Under the pieces are notes generated by a model. It searched no databases. It saw only the letters and a program-made list of their open reading frames with translations, and had not been told where the DNA came from. A stretch of DNA of 64,000 nt from Desmodus rotundus (taxonomy: Eukaryota > Chordata > Mammalia > Chiroptera > Phyllostomidae): the NCBI RefSeq assembly GCF_022682495.2, contig NC_071390.1, positions 150,822,583 through 150,886,582 on the forward strand, read 5' to 3'. The number at the start of each line of letters is the position of its first letter. Within the stretch, counting starts at the first letter, position 1. Of this stretch, positions 37,801 to 47,061 are shown in pieces. Made by a program: the position numbers and the translations under genes.

Positions 37801-40800
37801 CCAGCTTTCTAATTTAGGAACCGGGGCCAAGGTCATGTGAACCTTAAACAAGGTAAGTGGAGAGAATGTGCTGCTTAGAGCGGTGCCCGGTACCTGCCCC
37901 GCCATCCATGGCAGCCACGGTCATTATCAGCCACTTCCGAGGGGCCGCCCACCTGCTCTGCAGGGGCAGCTGAGGCTCCTGGCATGAGGCCGCAGCACAC
38001 CAAGGAGAGAGACTCCAGGAAAAGGACAGCCCCTGGCTCGGGGGGCTCTGATCTGGTCGGGGAAGCAGAGCCTGTAACCCAGTAAGACAAAAACCCTGTG
38101 CTAGTGGGTTCGCCCGAAGACACCCTAAGACAGAGATGGGAGAGCAGGTGGTTTATGCGGGAGGCGATCCCAAGAAGCAGAAGCGAGGGGATCAGTCAGA
38201 AAAGAGGAACAGCAGACGGAGAACACCCAGGCAGAGTGCCTCACGGAGGTGGCCTCACTGCTGTGTGTCTCTGAGGCCAGGGCCTCGGGGCCCCAGGACC
38301 TCCGAATCGTGCTGCTGGGCAACCGGGAGTCCGGGACATCTTCTCACACACTCTCTCCGCCCATGCCACCCCCAGCTGTGACTGGCCTCTGGGGACTTAT
38401 CTTCGGCTTTGTGCCACCTCTGCACACAGCTGAGCAGCTTTCTACGGTTTAGAGAAAGCGAAACAGAGAGGTGTGGCTGGTGCTCCAGGTGGGCCGCTGG
38501 CTTGTGCAGGAAATTGCTCACCACCTCACAGAAACCAGGTGGGGTCCCAGCCCAGCCCGGCTGCCGGGGCTGGGTTTCTTTGTCTCCCAACTCAACCCAC
38601 TACTGAAGTCTCACCAGCTATGACCGCGACCGGTGATGGTAACAGCAGCCAGCCAAGTGTACCCTCCTTCTTGCCTTCTGTGAGGTCCTACTTGTTGTTC
38701 CAAGGCCTTTCCTCCATCTCTGCTGGCACCCAAAATCCATACTGTGCGGTGCAGCACCAGGCTGCCCGCTCACTGCTTCCTACTTGCCGGCCTAGTCTTC
38801 TCAAGCCAACATGAGCTCCGTGAGGACAGAGGCTGGGGCTCCCCAGGCCTGAGCACACGGCGGGAGCTCCATAAGCCTGTGGTCTGTGTCCTGATTGGCT
38901 GCAGGAGGACTGGGTTGGTGCTGCCGGAGTGGGCCACCTGGTGAAGCTGAGGAGGCCTGGTCCCCACTGTTCTCCAGACACCCAGCTAAGAAATGGGACC
39001 CGGCACCTAGGGCACTACGGGAGATTCTTGAGCTGGGGAGTGACCAGTCAGTGGCTGTGACCCTTTCTGCCGTTACTCTCACATGTCATGGTCACAGCTG
39101 GTGAAACTTCTGATCACGTGGTAAATTCTGCCTCCTTTGACAACCTCTCTGTCAGCAGCGTTAAGGATCTGTTTAATGAGCTATTGCCTTTTCGGCAAGA
39201 CTTTTATTTTTCAATCAGAAAGCACGCTTCTCACTGCCCCTAACATGGCGAACCAAATTCTTAGCTTTTCAGAACAGTTACGCATTGTAACAGCCTGACA
39301 GACACGTTAATCCCCACTCTAAAAGGATAAAATGCAGACGTTTTCAAAGCTGAGTGACCTGAGTTTGACAACAGAAACCGGAATCTGCGGTGGCTTTGCT
39401 GCAATCTGACCTGTGCTCAGTCATCTGCAGAGAGAGCTTCTCAAAGAATCATGGCCTTAAGGAGCCGCCTTAACTGCTCCTTGTCCTTTGTGCAAAAAGT
39501 CCCCAGAGAGTTAACAAGCCAGAGAGAGATTTCAAGAAGTTCTTCCTCCTCATGCCCTTCGACCTCCAGGTTTCTGAGAGGAGGTGGATTACCTGGGTGC
39601 ATGCTGAGCAGCCCTGTGGAGGCAGATCTCCCTTTTTCAGAGCTCCGCAGACTCCCGGCCACCCGGGCTCTGCAGCTCCCTCTGCCCAGACCTGGGGCAC
39701 GAGCAGCCTCCTGCTTCAGGAGTGCAGAAGTCGGCCTCGCTGCTCTGGCTGCACGCGAGCTAGACGCACGCCAGAGCCCCCTGTGCTTAGACTCGCTGCT
39801 GCTGCTGCTGGAGGACTGGTGTGAGCTAAGGCAGAGCTGAGCACAAGACTCTCAGAGACACCTCTGGCCACCAAGAGAGCCACTCGGACTTGGTCATCAG
39901 TGGAAACAGTGACAACATACGTATCCGATAGATACTTCACTACTCCTTCTGTCTTTAATATCCAGCGTCCACACGACCATCCCAGTGACAAGGATCTGCC
40001 CCTCCCACAGCAGCCTCCTGGAGTCTCGCAGGGCTTCATTGGTGTGACTGCCCTACGCCTCCTCTAGACGAGTCCCAACCGGCCTCCTGGCCTCCTCGGA
40101 GCTCTCACTCATCAGTGTGGGCCTAGCATCGGGCTGCCCAGAATTTACAAGCAAATCAGGCTCATCCCCCTCCCACAGGAACCCTGCCAGCTGGGCTCTT
40201 CTCCAAACTGAGTAGCCTCGGTCTCTACAGCCACCCCACCCCAGCCCGTGACAGGGGTCAGAGTGCTTTCGCTGCTGTGGCGGCTCTCCTCAACCCCAGG
40301 GTGCCCCTCTCTGCACTCAGATGGACCCGAGAGCCGTGCCCTGCTGTGGCCTGCTCGGTGCACAGGTGACCGGGGCCTCATCCTCATCCCCACCATGGCC
40401 TGCAAGGCCCTCCCACAGGACCTCCACCCCAGCCCTACTGTCACTCCCTTCCGACCTCGGGCCTTTGCACTCTTCGCTGTCTTATTCGCTGTTTTCTCGA
40501 ACAGAGCCTGGCGCTGGGTGTCATGATTGTGCATTGGGTGTCGGGTACTGGACGCTAGAGCCTTTACTTGTGTGACTGCAGCACAGATAAAAGTGACTTT
40601 TCCGGGGACTATACCAACTTGTCGATTCATGCTGAGATTACGGACAACTGAAACCACTCTTTTGTATCAATTGCTGTGCACCCAAATCTTCTCCACTTAA
40701 TACCTACGTGACTGTGCTCGGACCCACGAACAGGAAGTTACGAGCATGTCTGTTAGAGTGGACTGGTGGATTATTCGTCTGCTCCGCGTCAGGCACTGGC

Positions 40801-43800
40801 CTTCGTGCTGCAGCTGGAACAGTAAGCAAGCCAGTCATGTTCCTGCTTCCAGGGACCTCACACTCTAGTAGTGAGTGGCCGACACAAAACACGAAAACCG
40901 CAGCCAGAGATACGTGCCGGGAGCACGCAGGTGCTGTGGTGGGAACAGCTGGAGGGGAGGTTCCTTCAGGTGGCACGGGCGTGGAGGAGAAGGCTGTGAG
41001 CCGAAATGAGAAAGGTATTCAGGGATCAGCCCTTCAAGGGAAGCTGACAGAATCCATTAATGGCACATCCAGAAATGAGTGCTCTTTCACAAATGTGACA
41101 GGGGTCTCACGAAACAGTAGAACTCAGAGACCATATTCACACCAGCTCCTCCCATGGGACTGTTACCATACTCTAAATGGGTGTTTTCTCCACTCTCGGC
41201 TGGGTTGGTGGTGGACATGCTGACGATGGAATTATGGGTAGTTGGAGAAGGCCCTCTTTCTTGACTACGAATAAAAAAGGGTCAAAGAGGCAGCTCGCCC
41301 CACCTCACCGCACTCAGCCACAGCCACAGCCACAGGTGGGAGGCTCCGCAGGCTCCCTTGCTCCCTCGCAGCCCAGTGCGGGGCTCTATGCCCAGACAGC
41401 CCCAAGGGTTGAACTCTGTAGCTGGGTGGTGGCCAGGAAGCCAGCAGAAGCCTGGGGTTGTGGGAGGAAAAAAACAGGGAGCAGCTCTCCCAGAAAACAG
41501 AGGGACAGGCCAGCTCAGGAGATAGGATGACCAAGCGGGTGACTTGCCCCAGCCGTCCGCCGCTCTCCGTAGGCTCGTGCGTGCTGCCCGCACGTTCACA
41601 TGGTGCCCCGTTCCTGGGGCCAGATGTTTGGAGAGAATGTAACCTTTTAAAAACTAGACCCAGAAATAGGCTCACACAGTTTTGCACCACTTCAGGGGTC
41701 CAAGGCCACCTACTCCTGGCTCTGAGACCTACCTGGCTCCGGGTTAGTCTGAAGCTGACGGGAAGCCCACGGAGAGGAGTCAAGTGACTTTTTTTTTTCT
41801 TTTTTCTTAATTGTATTTTTTTCCATTGCCATTTAGTCCCCTTAGACCACCCCTAGCCCCAGAAATCACCACACTGTTGTCCATGTCCACGAGTCCTTTT
41901 TCTTTTTTGCTCGATCCCTCCACACCCTCGCACCTCCCATAACTGTCATCCTGCTCTTAAAAAAACAAAGCAAAATAAAACAAAAGCCTCAGAGGGGACA
42001 AAGATGAGGAGGGGGCCTGGCACTTCTCACTAGCCGAGCTAGGAGAGCACGCAAGCACAGCACAGTGACCTCTGAGGCGGAGGCAGGTGAGGCAGCCCTC
42101 AAGGAGGTTTCTGGCGGCCTGGTCAGGTGCGTTTGGTTAATCCACTGCCCCACCGGTTTCGTGAACAAGGCTTGATGTCTGCCACAGGTGTGTGAGTGTG
42201 TGGGTGAATAAGGGCTTGAATATGGTACGTGCTCAGAACCAGTTCACCAAATGGATGCAGATGCGTGCCGGTACCTGTGCACGTGCGGGGTGCTCCTCCT
42301 GGGAAGAATCTCCCAAGTTTAAAAGAAAATGAGAGAAAAAAATGTTATTCCTTGCTCTCTTTTCACTTCACAATGTTAGAAATCAGAGGGTATAGGCTCT
42401 AAATCCCGGACTGCCTGGCTTCCTCTGTGTTCAGCAGACATAGAACCGGAAGGTGCTGGCACCTACAAATTATAATGACGGCCTGGAGAAGTGGCAAGTG
42501 GAAGGAAAGTGAGAGGGATGGGGTGGCTCTCCCAGGGCAGCCTGCTCCTGCCCCAGGCTGAGAACAAAGACGGAACCGTCCCTCTTCCAGCTGAGCCAGG
42601 GCCTTCCTGGAGCCCGAGGCTGATTTCAGGACTTGGCTCCGAGGCTCTTGGGGAACCCTGGTGTCCTCCCCCGCTACCCCTGTCTCACAGATGGGAATTT
42701 CCGTCAGTGCCCTTGGTTACCCGGGAAAAGCCCATTCTCTAAAAGGAATTCTCTAGCACTCAATCTGCCTAATATCACACATTTAATTACTGTATTTATA
42801 AAATTTATATTTCCTATCTCGCAGACCAGTTTCAGACTCTCAAGCTTTTTATCATTTTTGAGACTTTTTTAGTGCTTTTCCCCCCACTTACCTTATTTTT
42901 TAGGATTTTAAGGATTATTTTAGCCAAGTAATGCAGAAATGCCATTAGTTGAAAGGGAAAAAAAAGAAACCTCTGAAAATGCTCAAAAGCAGTCTGAAAA
43001 CCAAAAGATGCCTAAGATAGGACAATGCTTAAGGACCATCAACTGTTATATTGTAAAAGAAATGTTAGCAGTGCAATCCTGCTTGTTCTTCAAAATAGGA
43101 ATTTTAGACAAATAAGCTTTTTGTTGAACTGATTTAAAACAAATTTACCCAGAGCTCTCTGAGCTTTTTCTAGAGAAACGGCCCACTGATGGTGCTCAAC
43201 TCACTGCCTCCTTCATTGTGTTAGTGGTTTGTTCATTCATTGAACCGTCCCCTCTCATTACATCAAGGATCTGGACCAGGCCTTGTGCTAAAAAACAATG
43301 AAAAGACTCAGTTAGGAAACAGGGAAGACAGGGTAGTACCAACAGCCATGAGAACATAGTCAGGCTTGAGGGGGCAGGAGATGTTTGAGAAGGCTTCCTG
43401 GAGGCAGTGATGCCTGAGCAGACTCAGAGGTCTTCAGGCAAAGTATGATGGAACTCGTGTTCCACATAAAGAAGCATCTCCAGAGTTCCAGCTGTGAAGC
43501 TGAGTATGGTTGCGGGTGGCAAGAATGTGGAACTAAGGGTGAGTGGGATGGTGGCAGGGGGCGGGTGTGGAGTGTCGAGCAGTCCTCAGATTCTAAAATC
43601 CCGAAATGCCCTCTAAGGGGGTTGGTTGGGCTTATCAAAGGGCAGGAAGGGGGCGGTAAGGACGTCTAGGAGCCAGACAGGGAACACAGCAGAGGATGAG
43701 GCGATAGTAGCAGCTACCATTTTTAAGCCCCTCTAGAGCGTGTCATCATACTAAATATTTTACATATATGTTCACATTTGATCTTCATAATAATTGTGTG

Positions 43801-46800
43801 AAGTGAGTGTCGCTATTCCCACTTTACAAGGAAATTGAGTCTCAGAGTGATTAAGCAACTTCTCCAGAGTCATCTGTCTGGAAAGTGGCCCAGCTGGGTC
43901 CAACCCAGCGTGGACATGCCTGAGGCTGTGCTCCTGACCACAGTACTATCCTGCGGGAGTGCTTGCCCCCAGCACTGCTTTCTCCCCTCCTCCCACACCT
44001 CCTAACTTACTCACATGCCGTCTTTCCCATCTGTTTCTCTTCACCCTCCACAGAGCAGGCCCCGGACATCCCCAGCTCAGCCCACATGCTGTGTGCCTAC
44101 CTGCTTGTTTAGCTGTGTGGGGCCTGGTCTTTGGTTCCAGCTCAGTGGAGGTGACCAAACCCAGAGTGTCTGTCAGGGTGGCTGGAAGCCCAGCATATAA
44201 TCTGAGAGTAACGGGTTCTTCCAGCCCAGGTATCACTGCTCCAGTGGGGTCAGCATCTACTGAGTCCGTAGCCCTTTCTCTCCAAGGCCCTCAATCCTGC
44301 CAACAAGACTTCAGCATCCTGAGAGACTCACTCCAGCCTTTACACTTGCCCTCAGCTCAGCTGGAGAAGAGTCTGCCATCTTGGCCCTGGAACTAGGGGT
44401 GACAGAGGCTGGCAATGGTGGTGGGGGCTGGCAAGTCACAAGGGCAGAAGAGGGACCTTGGCACACTAGTTACACTGGCCTCTAGTACCTCACGAGAGTC
44501 TGCTACCAAAGAGGATGCCAAGGATTTTTGTTCTTATGCGTGCGTTTTTAAAAAATATCTGAATAAGTGTTTCTTAACTTGTGCTCTGTGAATCCTAGTT
44601 GTCTATGAACACCACTGAAACCATGCTCAGAGTCCTCTGTGTATGAATATATGCATACTTTTCTTAGCTTTCATGAGATTGAAAAGAAGGTCTATGACCC
44701 AACCACAAAACCACAATAAAATAGCAGCTCACGACTGCTGAGCCCCACTGTGCTGCATGCACTTGACCTTATGTAAGCCTTGCCGCAATGCTGTGAGTGT
44801 GGGGCTGTTGTTTTCCTTCCGGGACAGACAGGCTGAGGCTCCGAGTGGAGTGACTTTTCCCCAGGGCAGAGCGGTGGAGCTGGGCTCTGTGGGGGTCCGA
44901 TGGGGGAGCCACCATTCTTAGCCAGCTGTTCAGCTTGGCATGGAAGCCCCTGAGAAGTGAGGAGAGACCCTCCCCAGAGCCACATATCTCAGTGCCATCT
45001 ACACCATGGGGGGCAGGGGGCAGGGGACGCAAATATTCACTCATTGCTCTCAAACTCTCATCTTGCAGCTTTCAAGGAAAGATGTGAGCACAGATTTTAG
45101 TGTATTTTTTCTGCCAAAAATATGACTGGGCTGACATTAACCATATATTTTTAAAAATAATTCTCTTTCAAGAAAAAGTAAAATAGCTGCTTTTAATTTT
45201 TGTTTTAAACAGAAGAAATTTTAATAACCCTCACTTTTTTAACAATAAGAAAAATGTAAGTGCTTCTTTCTCTCCCCTCCAACCTTGACTGCATCGCCAT
45301 CTGCTTTGGCTCCACAGTGGAGTGTGTGGACTGTTTTTGACCAGTGAGCTGGGAAGTGGGAGCTGGTTAATTCACTGGTTTGGTTACACCTGGGACAATT
45401 TGGGGGCGTGGGAGGGGAGACAGTGAAGTGTGCAGTATCAACCTGTACTCCCCGAGGGGCACAGCCAGGCAGTGCGGCCAGGTGAAGGCTGGGCCAGATG
45501 CAGGCCTTGCAATCGTCCTCACTCAGGTGCTGGGCTCTGGAACTCTGATTCTAGAACCTCCTTCCTCATTTCCCATAGTCACCTTCTCACCTAGTGGCAT
45601 TCGATACCTGCCTGTGCAGAACCTCTCCAGCTCTTACACAGCATATCACAGCCCCACCCTGGGCAAGAAGCTCCCCTGTGCTGCAGAGACAGACCTGCCC
45701 CAGAGGAGAGGCCCAGACTCAGGGAAGCAGGAAGGGTCACCTCTCACAAGGACAGGCCAGAGAGGCCCAAAGGTCCATGTGGACTGGGGGAGAAGAAGCA
45801 GCCTTGCCCGGAGCCCTTGACCACAGAGGAGCGACCAGACAGACGCTTGGATGCTGGAGCCAGCCTGCCTGGGTTGGAATCCCGACTTAACTACTCTCTC
45901 TGTATCTTTGGGCAAGGTTCTTAACCTTCCTGTACTTTATTTTCCTTACCTGAAAAATATGAATAATACATTTATTTTGTAAGGTTGTTAAGAAAGTTAA
46001 ATGGATAGTAAATGAGATCATCCTCAGAGCTGGCACATCATAAGGACTGATAAATATTAGCTGATATCATCATTATCATATCGTTGCTATGGGTTGCATT
46101 ATATCCCCCTCCCAAAAGATGTTGAAGTCTGAGCCCCTAGTACCTATGAATGTGCCCTTAACTGGAAATGGGCCTTTGTTGTGGACAGGGACAATGGTGT
46201 GGGGATTGCCTGAGGGAGTGGGGGGTGGGCTGGGTGGAGGGGGGCAAAGAGGGAAAAAGTGGGACGACTATAATAGAATAAGCAATAAAATATTTAAATT
46301 GAAAAAAGAAAGAAGTGGATCTTTGTAGATGATTAGATTAAGATGAGGTCATTAGGGAGCCTGTGACTGTGTCCTAATGAAAAAGGGAAATCTGGACAGA
46401 GACAGAGACAGAAGGCCAGACAGTGTGAAGATGGGAGGAAGCTAAGGGGGAAGCGCGGAACAGGGCATCCTTCAGGGCCTTTAGAAAAAACCAGTCATGC
46501 CAGCGACACCTTGGACTTCTGGCCTCCTGAACTATGAAACAGTACATTTCTGCTATTTAATTAATACAGTCATCATCACTATCACCCACAACAGCATTTA
46601 CCTCTTGAGTAGACCTCCTCAGGCTCCCGGAAGGAGGGAGAAACCTCTACATCAAGGTCAAATTACCGGATCGCAAAGCGACAATATGATCAAATTCAGT
46701 TCAGCAGCAAGGCAGTGTCTGGGATGGGCCATGCTCAGTGCCCATTGGTTAAAGGTTCAGCAGACACAACCCCGCTGTCCTGCAAGTCATCCTTCTACCC

Positions 46801-47061
46801 AGGACACTAGCGTCCCGCGGCGTCAAGCTGCTGCCTTCTGCCTTTTTTCCCACAGTACCCACTCCACACCTACACCCGAAGAAATTTGTTGCATTTTATT
46901 TCTCATCACCTGATAACCTGAGATCGCTCCCTAATTGTCTGCACTGCGTGTGCCCCTCCTGTTGTCAGGTAATCGTGCTGTCCACTCGACTCCTGAAGCC
47001 GCCGAACATCCCTGAGCTAATATTTGCAACTGACCGGCTGCATCCAGATCTGGGTTCCTGA
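7728..47061 (+). CDS. SCFD2: Sec1 family domain-containing protein 2, C-terminal ~163 residues (5' partial, spliced)
   Basis: The CDS is join(7728..7873, 23980..24114, 37094..37213, 46969..47061). The exons add 2 nt plus 48 codons, then 45, 40 and 30 codons, then TGA at 47,059-47,061. The join is in frame with phase-0 boundaries at all three introns seen. From family knowledge the full protein is about 684 aa, so this is roughly the last quarter, the end of the SM-like fold. Landmarks are AVDELFASLRD and KQFKSVYVP in the first exon, KPLLKQVVEEIF and HMSSGLTDLLKTGFSMFMK in the second, LLILFVVGGVTVSEAK in the third, and ending DRLHPDLGS in the fourth. No frameshift or premature stop is present, so the gene looks intact. 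I read no membrane segment; the LLILFVVGG stretch is a buried strand in this family. The assignment rests on remembered similarity to the human protein. Confidence 0.92.
8795..8990 (-). repeat. MIR SINE (weak)
   Basis: Reverse-orientation MIR pattern: 'tctcatgacaaataag', 'gtgtcattatcccaagatct', then 'cccagtgacctgccacag'. Strongly diverged. Confidence 0.45.
9560..10000 (+). repeat. L1M-type LINE fragment
   Basis: The order of 'gtgcaaccattaaaatgaat', 'gggatagatctgcatg', then a 'ttaccttgtggggga' segment matches the 3' region of old mammalian L1M elements. It contains a short (GT)n run near 9,585. Confidence 0.5.
10085..10165 (+). repeat. L2 3'-end fragment
   Basis: The L2 terminus pattern 'gtagtagatgcttaataaat' plus 'atttgttgggtgcat' is present. 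Confidence 0.45.
11095..11325 (+). repeat. MIR SINE
   Basis: Contains 'ccttaggcaagtcacttcac', 'ctctgtgcccggttcctcct' and 'gtgacttaatacatat'. A near-complete MIR. Confidence 0.75.
12090..12230 (+). repeat. MIR-type SINE fragment, interrupted by element A
   Basis: The sequence 'gaacttatgcaaattaggcc' through 'tggtgtcctcatattgaaat' and 'gaagggactacactcaaaat' is MIR-like. It stops where the HAL1-like element A begins, so A probably inserted into this older SINE. Confidence 0.5.
12231..14268 (+). mobile_element. Element A: HAL1-like (ORF1-only LINE-1 derivative), about 2.0 kb
   Basis: It begins with the 5' terminus gcttccagtcaagatgg shared with elements B and C. A 5' leader runs to about 12,990. 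A decayed ORF1-type coding region follows (about 13,000-13,815; conceptual blocks resemble the ORF1p C-terminus: PxxLYPAKLSFxMEGQIKCF, then KEFxxTKPLL). It then passes directly into a 3' UTR with a G-rich stretch (13,975-14,210) and the tail gaataatcaataaactatgc plus A run ending at 14,268. No ORF2 (endonuclease/reverse transcriptase) is present between ORF1 and the tail. Such 'half-LINE-1' elements are known in mammals, bats included, and move using L1 machinery. The reading frame is broken by stops, so it is not active. It sits in an SCFD2 intron, sense to the gene. Confidence 0.75.
14270..17985. other. SCFD2 intron between elements A and B
   Basis: Apart from the MaLR-like piece (16,010) this is mostly unique-looking sequence. 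At 16,780-17,000 it is AT-rich with several TAATTA/TTAATTA cores. At 17,040-17,330 a diverged interspersed repeat of unknown family is likely. Confidence 0.45.
16010..16420 (+). repeat. MaLR-like LTR fragment
   Basis: The order 'cattttccagattcccttgc', 'gtgactaactctggccgatg', 'gtagaagtgatacagat' and 'cataaaagtctctcgg' fits an old mammalian MaLR-type (MLT1 class) LTR. Subfamily not assigned. Confidence 0.45.
18693..19016 (-). pseudogene. ORF1p-like remnant inside element B
   Basis: A 108-residue open stretch on the minus strand resembling the middle of LINE-1 ORF1p, the RNA-binding chaperone. The part LWENFKRSNICIIGV and the block NLFEKIMKENFPNFVKEVDMQ are typical. The N- and C-terminal parts lie in other frames or are lost. 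A G/T-rich homopolymer patch (18,911-18,930 on the plus strand) encodes its Pro/Lys-rich insert. A fossil, not a functional gene. Confidence 0.7.
19975..20365 (-). mobile_element. LTR-like insert within the leader of element B
   Basis: The 5' leader of B aligns with element C on both sides of this block but not inside it, so it is an insertion. On the minus strand it shows TATAAAATAAA (plus-strand 20,151-20,162), which can serve as TATA box and poly(A) signal. A pyrimidine-rich U5-like stretch with tgtctttcttaatctcccg and a block ending near ggtctaggaat follow. This is the layout of a solo LTR of an endogenous retrovirus. No viral coding sequence is present. A clear target-site duplication was not found and the edges are approximate. 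Confidence 0.45.
21970..22680. repeat. L1M-type LINE fragment
   Basis: Contains 'gttgtttccaatctttcgct', 'acaaattcctgtaagtagaa', 'ttgttgggtcaaatgcat' and 'gcccaattgctctcca'. These are hallmarks of the old L1M 3' region. The orientation is not certain. Confidence 0.65.
22690..23979. other. SCFD2 intron upstream of exon 23,980
   Basis: No gene, RNA or repeat recognised. Confidence 0.45.
23980..24114 (+). CDS. SCFD2: SCFD2 coding exon (second of four in window)
   Basis: The exon is 135 nt and encodes 45 codons, from ASYKPLLKQ to TGFSMFMK. The acceptor is tttgtctttccag (AG at 23978-23979) and the donor is AAG|gtaaag at 24115. Both flanking introns are phase 0, so skipping this exon would remove 45 residues without changing frame. 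The segment EEIFNPERPDPVDIEHMSSGLTDLL is strongly family-like. No stop or indel is present. Confidence 0.93.
24115..26470. other. SCFD2 intron downstream of exon 23,980-24,114
   Basis: Holds the (TG)n run at 25,033. Otherwise nothing recognised. Confidence 0.45.
25033..25052. repeat. (TG)n microsatellite
   Basis: Ten TG units in an SCFD2 intron. Confidence 0.9.
26470..26600 (-). repeat. MIR SINE
   Basis: Reverse MIR core: 'cacaccaatcctaggaggta', 'caatggggaaactgagtccc' and 'agaaaggttaagcag'. Confidence 0.7.
27903..27956 (+). repeat. Tandem duplication of a 27-bp unit
   Basis: Two adjacent copies (27,903-27,929 and 27,930-27,956) share the perfect 17-mer ctttctgcccttaagcc at 27,908 and 27,935. 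Confidence 0.8.
28500..28735 (+). repeat. MIR SINE
   Basis: Clear MIR: 'ctgggcctcggtttcctcat', 'ctgtgaaatggggataataa', 'tagtacttaccctatgg' and 'cccacagtaagtgctgg'. Confidence 0.85.
29376..29392. repeat. T17 homopolymer
   Basis: Seventeen T on the plus strand in an SCFD2 intron. No SINE body is recognised next to it. Confidence 0.85.
29585..30000 (+). repeat. MaLR/ERVL-like LTR fragment
   Basis: Contains 'tctgctactgcataagaa', 'cttccaagatggcgccc', 'cttcctcacagcatggcggc' and 'agtcacaagtgcccatg'. This layout recurs in a related copy at 61,040-61,500. It explains the long open frame that covers it. Confidence 0.5.
31629..31716 (+). repeat. 31-bp spaced direct repeat plus inverted repeat
   Basis: The 23-mer starting gaatggctggtagggagtgg occurs at 31,629-31,651 and again at 31,660-31,682. 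Directly after, GTGATGTAGCTTC (31,682-31,694) and GAAGCTACATCAC (31,704-31,716) form a perfect 13-bp inverted repeat with a 9-nt loop. Confidence 0.85.
31975..32285 (+). repeat. MIR-like fragment followed by L2 3' end
   Basis: Positions 31,975-32,070 have a MIR-like core ('gtctgtaaaacggacct'). Positions 32,080-32,285 follow the L2 3'-UTR order: 'gactgaaatgtgagttct', 'cactgctgaatcctggtgtc' and 'ggaatggattgatgagtg'. Confidence 0.55.
33385..35620. repeat. Old LINE-like dispersed repeat block, split by a Ves SINE
   Basis: An L2-like end in reverse (33,385-33,530: 'cattcattcattggttttat', 'accataaaataggtctatgc') leads into A/G-rich sequence. It recurs as 'ccatggcagtaatctagtga', 'gttcaagtgcctgtgacagt' and 'ggagccctaagtggt'. 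I recall this order from a mammal-wide repeat, so the whole block may be one old element. A MIR-like piece is included at about 34,325-34,470. Open frames here are incidental. Confidence 0.4.
34511..34707 (-). mobile_element. Ves SINE (bat, tRNA-derived)
   Basis: Minus strand: tRNA-like head with ggtggctcagttggttggag, a B-box-like gggtttgatccctgg, a body ending in C/T-rich sequence, and the tail aaaatcaataaacatatcct plus A run. It is flanked by a decayed duplication: ATAAATATTTGCATTTTA (34,493-34,510) and ATGAATACTTGCATTGTA (34,708-34,725). Transcribed by RNA polymerase III when young. Diagnostic for bats. Confidence 0.85.
36480..36720 (-). repeat. L2 fragment(s)
   Basis: Reverse L2 terminus: 'gacatttattaagcacctac', 'tgggtgcccaaaactgccct', then 'gtggagtttatgttctagta'. 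A short forward L2-like piece precedes it (36,480-36,545). Confidence 0.6.
37094..37213 (+). CDS. SCFD2: SCFD2 coding exon (third of four in window)
   Basis: The exon is 120 nt and encodes 40 codons, from VSRPHPSDHPLL to LVPSLKPGTQ. The acceptor is ttctgcag (AG at 37092-37093) and the donor is CAG|gtatgg at 37214. The exon opens with GTGAGC, itself a good donor sequence, so an acceptor and a donor-like site are directly joined. The hydrophobic LLILFVVGGVTV is a conserved core strand of the SM C-terminal region. Phase is 0 on both sides. Confidence 0.93.
37700..37870 (+). repeat. MIR SINE (diverged)
   Basis: Contains 'gtggttaagaacatggacct' followed by 'gacctgagttacaacctta', the MIR tRNA-related head. 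Confidence 0.55.
40750..40890 (-). repeat. L2 fragment
   Basis: Reverse L2 order: 'gtcaggcactggccttc', 'aacagtaagcaagccagtca' and 'agggacctcacactctagta'. Confidence 0.5.
41787..41960 (-). mobile_element. Bat L1 3' end (antisense to SCFD2)
   Basis: On the plus strand it starts with a T-rich tail, then ttttttccattgccatttag, tccccttagaccacccctag and cacactgttgtccatgtcca. This is the reverse complement of a bat L1 3' UTR and A tail. 5'-truncated. Confidence 0.65.
43695..43955 (-). repeat. MIR SINE
   Basis: Near full-length reverse MIR: 'ttcataataattgtgtgaag', 'ccactttacaaggaaattga', 'gtctcagagtgattaagcaa' and 'cccagctgggtccaaccca'. Confidence 0.85.
44735..44900 (-). repeat. MIR SINE
   Basis: Reverse MIR: 'tgccgcaatgctgtgagtg', 'gacaggctgaggctccga' and 'gagcggtggagctgggctc'. 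Confidence 0.6.
45845..46085 (+). repeat. MIR SINE
   Basis: Contains 'gcctgggttggaatcccgac', 'tttgggcaaggttcttaacc' and 'ctgataaatattagctgat'. Near full length. Confidence 0.8.
46085..46565 (+). repeat. MLT1-like MaLR LTR, interrupted by an L1-type 3' fragment
   Basis: The halves flank a younger insertion. Left: 'tatgggttgcattatatccc', 'gatgttgaagtctgagcccc', 'gtacctatgaatgtg'. Right: 'gattaagatgaggtcattag', 'gtgtcctaatgaaaaag', 'ttggacttctggcctcctga' and 'atttctgctatttaatt'. The order matches the MLT1 LTR class. Confidence 0.7.
46180..46310 (+). mobile_element. 5'-truncated HAL1/L1-type 3' end nested in the MLT1-like LTR
   Basis: gacaatggtgtggggattgc and agggagtggggggtggg match the 3' UTR of element B. 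The tail is gaataagcaataaaatattt plus A-rich sequence. The flanks carry a decayed duplication: GGAAATGGGCCTTTGT (46,164-46,179) and AGAAGTGGATCTTTGT (46,311-46,326), 12 of 16 matching. Confidence 0.7.
46969..47061 (+). CDS. SCFD2: SCFD2 terminal coding exon with stop codon
   Basis: The acceptor is cctgttgtcag (AG at 46967-46968). The exon encodes 30 residues, VIVLSTRLLKPP to RLHPDLGS, then TGA at 47,059-47,061. The human protein, as I remember it, ends LHPDLGF, so the last residue differs. The 3' UTR follows directly. Confidence 0.92.
   Translation, partial: VIVLSTRLLKPPNIPELIFATDRLHPDLGS

Larger units (their letters stand above)
37214..43220. other. Last SCFD2 intron, GC-richer part
   Basis: GC-rich but CpG-poor intron sequence with the MIR, L2 and L1 pieces listed. 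Several open frames over 100 codons (for example 38,473-38,814, 40,145-40,657, 41,265-41,783) occur on both strands with no recognisable domain. I read them as chance. A (CTG)5 run lies at 39,796-39,810. A further L2-like piece is likely at 43,220-43,445. Confidence 0.45.

Noticed and set aside
40145..40657. 170-codon minus-strand frame
   Set aside because: No domain or homologue recognised. Intronic and opposite to SCFD2.
41265..41783. Overlapping 172- and 105-codon minus-strand frames in the last SCFD2 intron
   Set aside because: Low-complexity Pro/Leu/Ala-rich translation, no family resemblance, runs up to an L1 3' end.
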